Below, piece after piece: positions 57,524-64,000 of a DNA stretch of 64,000 nucleotides. Below the pieces are notes generated by a model. It saw only the letters and a list, made by a program, of their open reading frames with translations, was not told the origin of the DNA and searched no databases. The stretch lies in assembly GCA_001584585.1 (NCBI GenBank), contig LSYV01000050.1:544599-608598 (forward strand), given 5' to 3'. How positions within the stretch are numbered: the stretch's first letter is position 1; each line of letters opens with the position of its first letter. The stretch is from Gonium pectorale (taxonomy: Eukaryota; Chlorophyta; Chlorophyceae; Chlamydomonadales; Volvocaceae). The translations under genes were made by a program, and so were the position numbers.

Positions 57524-59862
57524 AGTATCATACAAGGGTTTTGCTGTTTGGACACATGTGATTTTCGAAGAACCCGCGACATGCCGAAAGACGGTTGTCG
57601 TTGTCGTCGGTCCTCGGCAACAGTGGCTGCGGGCCATGACAGTCCGGTGGTGTCTCACTGTACGCAGCTCGGGTGTCCTGCAGTCAGGGTTGCCGCATGG
57701 GCAACCCCACGCACGCTGTGCAGGGCACGGGTGCGCGCCACTTGAGAGCGGCGTGCGGATTCATTGACAACGGCAGCGAGGTCACCTGGTTTGTAGACCG
57801 GGGCGCAGGCAAGCGGGCGGCCGCGGCGCAATTCATCCAATCTTGTGACTTCGCCATGCGAATTTGGACTCTTATCTGATGGGTGTGGGGCATGGAAAAC
57901 CCGGGTTCTTGGCGCACCGTACGCCCTGAACACGTGGTGAATGTATGCACCAAGCGTGTGCTTATTGCTGCATGTCGGTTTGGTGTTGTGTCTGCTGTGC
58001 CGGCGGTTGGCTGTCGTGGCGGTGTGGTGCATAGCAGAGAGAGACTGGAGGCATTGGGTCTTGCATGCAGGCGCAGTGGTCAGTATACTTGTGGTATTGT
58101 GCCAATCTGGGTGTGTGTTGCTACAGTCACATCACCGCGTCTGGCGCAGTGTTGAAAAGGAACTGCGTCTGGCGCAGTGTGCAGCGTGTTAGGCGCGAAC
58201 CTGCTGATGTGCACAAGAAGAATGTGTATAGCGCGATAGCACGGCGTGATCAGGACAACGAAGCAGTGTCCAGCATCACTGTGCTCATGATTGACTGATG
58301 CGCAAGCCGTGCAACAATGTGAACGGTAGAGGGTTCTTCTTGGTCGGAGCGCGTCTTCGCCCCATGTGCAGGCAGGGGTGCAGGTGTGTGTTCGCCGGGC
58401 TGACCAGCACCCTGGCAAGTCCGTGTACGGCGTTTCGTGTATGGAGTGAAGTTATGAGCAGTGGCCTGTTTGCAGGTATGCTTTATTGGCAGCCTTTGTA
58501 GCGACGCCTTGCCCGTTGGTTCGCCTCGGCTAGGTCAGTCATCTAAGCGGAGGTCCAACCAACACAAGAGGGCTCATACACCCGCGTATTGCTGCGTGTG
58601 GCTCCTGGCCGCGAGCTCACTACACCCGTGCGGCATCCCAAGGACTGCTACTCGCAGAGCTCAGGGGGAACGTACCCATCTAACCAACAACACCATATGA
58701 CAATATTAGCTGTAATATGAGAACCTTGGATTAGTCAAGGTCCACGAGGCATCTCCCAAGCCTTAAATCGCCGCGTACCTAGCCCACCGGCAAGCGGCAA
58801 CAGTTGCGTCGTTTCTAGGGCTTCCGCTGAAATGGCGACTTCGGGCGTGGCAACTGACCGGCTGTGCACACCCCTTTGGCGGCCAATGCCCTTGCTTGGC
58901 CCTGGGGGCGAACGATCTCGTATTGCACTATGTTGCGCGCTCGCTGCCCGGCCGCCTGCGGCATGGAACGCCTCCGGGTGTAAAACCGGAGCCATTCCGC
59001 CGTGCGCACGAGCACGTTGAGAGGGACGTCCCTTCACCCGCCTTGCCTCGTACCCGCCCGCCCTACTGAAAACGTCACGCCTAAGGGTGTGTGTGGCCCT
59101 GGAGGCGAGCGCCCACTTTATCTGCAGATGTGTACACCTTTTTATACGTAGCTCCGTCACTAATGCCGTGGTCCTTCCGAACTCCATGCCGCCCAGCATG
59201 CCCAGCTCGCTCAGCAACCTGGCCGGCCCGGCCAGCCGCCCGGCATCAAAAATCCACCATGCGGCACCATTTCCCCTTTGGTCCCTTGGACGCTGGTCCG
59301 GTCCCCGCGCCCCCGGTCCTGCAGGTTGCTCCTAACCGGACGGTCCCACCAGGTCGGAGGTAATCTGTCACCGACCCTGCCCGCATACGGAAGGACTCTG
59401 TCCGACCTTGTGGAATCGCCCAGTTAGGAGCGACCCGTGGGACCGGGGTGAAAGATGAACACTGAACTCTGATCTATATTGGATTTGCGCACAATTATTT
59501 TACTGTACCAGGTGCTCGCCTCTCGTCCCAGCCAACCCACGCAACCGCAATCCCCGACGAGCGATTACGAACCAGGAACCCCTCAAAAGAGCGTACATTC
59601 ATCTACAAGCTTTCCATTTTTAACTCCCAAACACGCCCAAACAGCAGGTGCCAGCTACCGCACGACCCGTCTGCCCACTCCTTCGGCTCCCTCTACTCCC
59701 GTCTGCCCACTTCAATATCAACCCTAAAAGGTTTACATACAGCTAGGCACACAAACTATAGCGAATTCAAACCAGGACCTTGCTACTGCTTCGTCGTCGT
59801 TGATCTGGCCTAGGGAATGGGAACGTTTGTTCGGTAATACGTTTGCTTAAACTAGTAAAAGG
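57524..59862. other. Gene-poor stretch before the GT77 gene
   Basis: No family-like coding sequence was seen. The left part must hold the 3' UTR of the preceding gene; the only TGTAA I see is near 58711 (gctgtaatatg), which would make a long 3' UTR. A small direct repeat (gtctggcgcagtgt) occurs twice at about 58138-58180. Dispersed-repeat copy C is at 59045-59150. The right part is relatively AT-rich and should contain the GT77 promoter. Confidence 0.5.
59045..59150 (+). repeat. Dispersed repeat, copy C
   Basis: Matches copy B (11050-11150) in gtacccgcc, gaaaacgtcacgcct, gggtgtgtg and tctgcagatgt, with a T-rich tail. It lies about 48 kb away in the same orientation. Confidence 0.55.
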
Positions 59863-62800
59863 ATGGTCCGCACAGGGCCACAGCGGGCCGCGCCGCGCCG
59901 AGGGGGCGTGGCGCTGGGCGTGCTTGGTCTGATGCTTCTGGCCTTCTTCTCAATCGTGTTCATGTTGGGACGGCCCGGAACTTTGAAGTCGTTCAACGAG
60001 TTCGTCCATCATCCGTTTGACCCCCACCCAATTGGAATTGACAAGCGGCACAAGGAGATAACCCGTAAGTAATCAAGCGCACAAGTGCAGCGCTGAACTG
60101 CCTCGACTTTGGGAAGTCTCGGGGGTTGCAACTGGCATCAGGGGGTTGACACGCCCCTCGCCGTTGGGTCCGCAGTTGCTACCAACCAAGGCAGCCAGGG
60201 AGAGGGACTGCTGAACAGTGCCCCGAAGACTGCGGAGAAGCCAGCTGTCAGCGGCGAGAACGCCACGTCGGCTCCAGTAACGGCTTCGCCCACCCCCACG
60301 CCTACTCCCAGCCCTTCGCCGACGGCAAAGCCGTCGCCCTCTCCCACGCCGAAACCTTCGCCATCCCCCACGTCAGAACCTTCGCCCTCCCCGACGCCGA
60401 AGCCTTCGCCCTCACCCACGCCGAAGCCTTCGCCCTCACCCACGCCGAAGCCTTCGCCCTCACCCACGCCGGAGCCTTCGCCTTCTCCCACACCGACGCC
60501 GACACCCTTGCCCACAGCAACCCCGGCGCCGTCGTCTGCGGCTAACTCCACGACAGCTGCTGCTGGGAATGTCACCAGCGTGGCAAAGTTGACCAGCGTG
60601 GCGAATGCAACTGCGGCACCGTCGAAAGCCAATGCCACGCAGGGCGCCACCGCTGCTCCCGCCACCGGGAAAGAGGAGGATGAGGAGGACGATGGTAAAA
60701 TTACTAAGCTTGACGACGAGTACAAGCCCACGAGGTGAGGCGGATGGAGGGCTTTCCATGCCTGAGACCCGAAGTGGGAGCAAGACTCCTGATGGGCACG
60801 GCGCAGCCAGCTCAGTAACTACAACATGTGTCAGGGTCGCGTACGGCATGGATGTGCTTGCACGAGACAAACGCACGGACTAAGTGGGCCGCTCCCTATG
60901 TGCTGCGCCTATGGCACGATCCCATATGTACCGCGCGTCTGGTGTGTTAAATGATGCCCATTCAACCTCGGCTCAACAATGTTTTCGTGCATGAGGGTGG
61001 GACTTGCATATGTGCGCTTGACGTTGGCCGAGTCTGCACACTCGCCGAGCATGCTCGTCTGACAACGGGCGTTACCGCATGTCAGCAGTGCTGCAGCCCT
61101 GCAGTCCAAGAGACCGCTGGACGGCCATCCGAAAGCATGTGCAATTCGTGACCCATGCCCCGCGCAGGGGGCTCCAAGTATGGCAGCTGGAGAATCGGTC
61201 TTGATACCCAATCCCGCGGATACTCACTCCCATGCACCGCCGCTCCCCAACTTCCTGCCCCCCCCGATTCCGCCCCTCCCCGTATCCCCTTTCCCATCCA
61301 ACCCTCTCCTTCCCTAGGGAGATGGTCCAGCGCATTGCGCAAAACGGCTACCTGATGGTCACCTGGGCCAACTATCACTACTTTGACTTTGTCAAGACGT
61401 GGGTCACGCACGTGAAGCGCGTGGGCGTGACGGGCTACATCGTGGGCGCCATGGATGATCATTTGCTGCGGGAAATGATTAAGCTCGACTACAACTGCTT
61501 TTCCATGAAGTCCGGCCTCACACTGGGAGACTTTGGCTGGGGCTCTGCCACCTTCGCCAAGATGGGTCGCGAGAAGATCCGCCTCATCTCTATCTTCCTG
61601 AACCTGGATGTCAATGTGGTGATTGCGGATGTGGACGTGCTGTGGCTCCGGAACCCGCTGCCGTACTTTGAGCGGTACCCCGAGGCTGACATTTTGACCT
61701 CTTCAGACAACATGTGGGCCACCGTGGAGGACGAGAGCCTGGAACGCTGGCCCGAGGCGGCCTCGGCGGCAAACATTGGCATCATGATGTTCCGCAAGAA
61801 GAGCCTTGACTTTGTGACCAAGTGGATTGAAATTATTGAGGCGGACGATAAGGTGTGGGACCAGAACGCCTTCAACGACCTCTTCCGCAGGTACGTCAGT
61901 GTATGAATGGCTGGTGGTTAGGGGAGTGAAGGGAACGAGGAGGACATGCTGTGGGGTCTTGCCTCGCGTGGCTCGGCCCGGTGGACGGGCGTGGGATGGA
62001 TATGTCATGTCGAAGGCTTGTGGTGCTGACTCGATGTACTGTTCAGCTGCAAGTTATTGATGAACCAGTCCATCGCAGCACCCTGCCTGATGCAAACCTG
62101 CACTACACGCCCGAGCTTACACCCGAGTGGGTAGTCCTGGTCACACATAGCGTCCCGCACCATTCGGCCCACTCCGCACATTTACCATCTCCCGTCTCTC
62201 CTCCACCCTTCCACCCCTCCACCCCGTCTTGACCCCGCAGAGGCATCCAGCTGCTCCACCCGCCCAACAAGAACCTGTTCCTGGGCTATGACGGCACGCT
62301 GACCATGGGCATCCTGCCCGTCTCCATTTTCTGCTCCGGCCACACCATGTACGTGCAGCGCCTGGGGCAGCGCCTGGGCCTGCAGCCGTACGCGGTGCAC
62401 GGCACCTTCCAGTTCAGCGGCACGCCCGGCAAGCGCCACCGCATGCGAGAGTTCATGCTGTACGACGACCCGCCGGAGTACTACGACCACTCTGTGGGGT
62501 TCGTCAGCTTTGATGTGAGTTTGTGGGTTGCGACGAAGGGCGCCGTGGAGGGGTGGGGCGCATGTGAGCATGGCATACGATTGCCGGACAGACGGCTAGT
62601 GGCCCAAGGACTAGGCCAGCGGACACATCACGGCTACCGCTACGGGGCGACCGCTAGCGTGGATCTTGACATTGCTCGCCTCTCTATGAACCCGTCCCTT
62701 TTCCCCGTGCTAGTTTGACGGCATTCCGGAGCTGCTGAAGGGTGCGGGCCCCCTGACAAACCAGCTGGACCTAGCAAACGTCCAGGTAAGTTGACTTGCC

Positions 62801-64000
62801 TCCGGGGCTTCATCTCCGTGTGGATGGGCAAGAGCACTCATGTATTTTGTCGGTAACCAAAGGCGACGGATTAGTGCACGTGTCGTGCACGGCGTACTGG
62901 GAACCAGACGCCCCAGGGATCTAAGCTGCACTTGTAACTGATGCGCATCATGTATTAGCATGGAACATGGGGGTCGGACAAGCTCAACAGCGCCAAAGAG
63001 TGTTGGCTTTCCATCAGCAGCGTGATCGCCCTCGCTCATGAATAGCATATCCTGCCGGGAATGCCATTGCCAGGGCCATTTCAAGCTGGTAAACCATGAA
63101 CTGCTTCGGCTGCGGACAGCCTTTGCGATCAGCTCGGTGGTGCTTAAGCGCGCGCTGGTGGTGCCGGAGCTCTGGTGCGGTCTCGACCGCTGGTGGGCGC
63201 CCCACGCAGGTGAGGGCTGCGGCTCTGTCTGCACAAGGGGTGCCGGGAGGGGCAAAGCAGTGGCAATGGAGCAATATCACCAGTAGTAGTTTGCGCGCCG
63301 CTGCGGTTGGCTGCCCTGGGATTTTGCAGGACGGTCCGCTCGTTGATGCTCCCTGAAAGCTAGGGAATGCTGTGTGCGTACAGGCTTCCACCACTGTTAA
63401 TTGTGCTATCCTTGGCCCCTCTGTAGGCCGCATTCCCGGGGCAAAGTTCGACCTGCCGTTTGCGTGCCCGCTGGATCACGTGCTGGACCTGGAGAACGGT
63501 ATCATGAGGTGCGGGATGGCGTGGGGGCGTGCGGGAGGCAAAAGGGTGGGCGCATGCTGTTGGCCTTCCCGAGTTGCTGTGAATGTTGTTTGCATCGGGG
63601 CTGCTTGACGGGCCATGGCGGGCCAATAGCTTGGCCTGACATTGATTGAGGCGGCATCGCGTCGAGCCCGCCGCCCAGCTTATGCTTCCTTGCTCCAGAG
63701 GCTGTCAGCTGCGCCGCTCGCAGTCACTGGTTGATGACCGCCGTGCCAGTCCTCTTTCTCTTGCTAAGGGGATCTCCGCTTCCTTCCCGGGCGGGGTTTA
63801 TTCCGGGCGCAGGAGTTTCCCCGAGGACATCTACGGCCCCAAAACGGAGATCCGCGAGTACTCGTTCTTTAATAACAGCCGCATGAGCGACGCCGTGCGC
63901 GCCGACCGCGTGGTGGTGGAGCTCTGCAAGGCGGGCACCCCGGACTGCAGCGATGGCAAGGAGCCAGCCAAGCTGCTGGTGGGTGGCGTGGGTGTGCGGC
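59863..64000 (+). CDS. GT77 glycosyltransferase, XEG113-like arabinosyltransferase (3' end off the window)
   Basis: Plant XEG113 extends arabinose chains on hydroxyproline of secreted glycoproteins in the Golgi. Exons: 59863-60064, 60176-60734, 61318-61890, 62241-62514, 62714-62785, 63074-63209, 63427-63508, 63813-63978, then beyond the edge; all phases agree. Type II membrane topology: a basic N-terminus, then a hydrophobic anchor at about 15-37 ([20 protein letters not shown]). The stem, about 75-250, holds (SP)n/TPKPSPSP repeats. The catalytic part has [16 protein letters not shown], the DxD motif in [16 protein letters not shown] (about 360), [11 protein letters not shown] and [14 protein letters not shown]113-type C-terminal sequence follows: [40 protein letters not shown] and REYSFFNN. 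The donor of exon 7 must be at 63508, not the nearer GT at 63488, to keep frame. Confidence 0.85.
60340..60490 (+). repeat. In-frame tandem repeat coding (SP)n/TPKPSPSP
   Basis: About six degenerate 24-bp units (ccgaagccttcgccctcaccc and variants) in the stem exon of the GT77 gene. The four central units are nearly identical, which suggests recent slippage or selection for length. The repeat stays in frame because 24 is a multiple of 3. Confidence 0.85.

Noticed and set aside
63488..63508. Donor gtatca in the GT77 gene
   Set aside because: Wrong phase for the next exon; the donor at 63509 keeps the SFPEDIYG frame.

Overview
The window reads as nuclear DNA of a volvocine-type green alga (Chlamydomonas and relatives). 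The signs are high-GC coding sequence, many short GT-AG introns, very long Ala/Gly/Ser/Pro/Gln-rich disordered exons, intronic tandem snoRNA genes, and at least one gene with the algal TGTAA poly(A) motif near its stop. There is no rRNA, tRNA, CRISPR array or bacterial operon. Most open frames in such DNA are antisense shadows, so gene models were built by joining exons. Every joined junction was checked for splice dinucleotides and for phase continuity. Only the last acceptor of the tRNA adenosine deaminase gene is unresolved.

Layout. 1-8564 (-): PAS-linked class III nucleotide cyclase with guanylate-type residues, running off the left edge. 8565-12226: gene-poor, with dispersed repeats. 12227-16101 (-): tRNA adenosine deaminase (ADAT1/TAD1-like). 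16312-22031 (+): USP36-type ubiquitin hydrolase whose last intron carries four tandem box C/D snoRNA genes. 23006-26911 (+): YLPM1-like P-loop protein. 27995-36883 (-): RING plus TRAF-type zinc-finger protein of about 2117 residues, convergent with the YLPM1-like gene. 37606-41273 (-): protein resembling the C2orf81/DUF4639 family. 43134-44734 (-): cyclin resembling cyclin Q/L. It is divergent from 44916-53561 (+), a protein joining a CRM RNA-binding domain to a dienelactone-hydrolase-like domain. 54830-57523 (+): unrecognised low-complexity protein. 57524-59862: gene-poor, with a third copy of the dispersed repeat. 59863 to the right edge (+): GT77 arabinosyltransferase of the XEG113 type with an (SP)n-rich stem.

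The genes do not form one pathway. Several touch RNA biology: a tRNA deaminase, a nucleolar-type deubiquitinase hosting rRNA-methylation guides, a YLPM1-like nuclear protein, and a CRM protein that may be organellar. The most interesting points are the snoRNA cluster inside the USP36-like gene (terminal stems covary between copies, and the shared guide matches a conserved LSU rRNA segment) and the CRM/hydrolase fusion, whose predicted nucleophile position is glycine.
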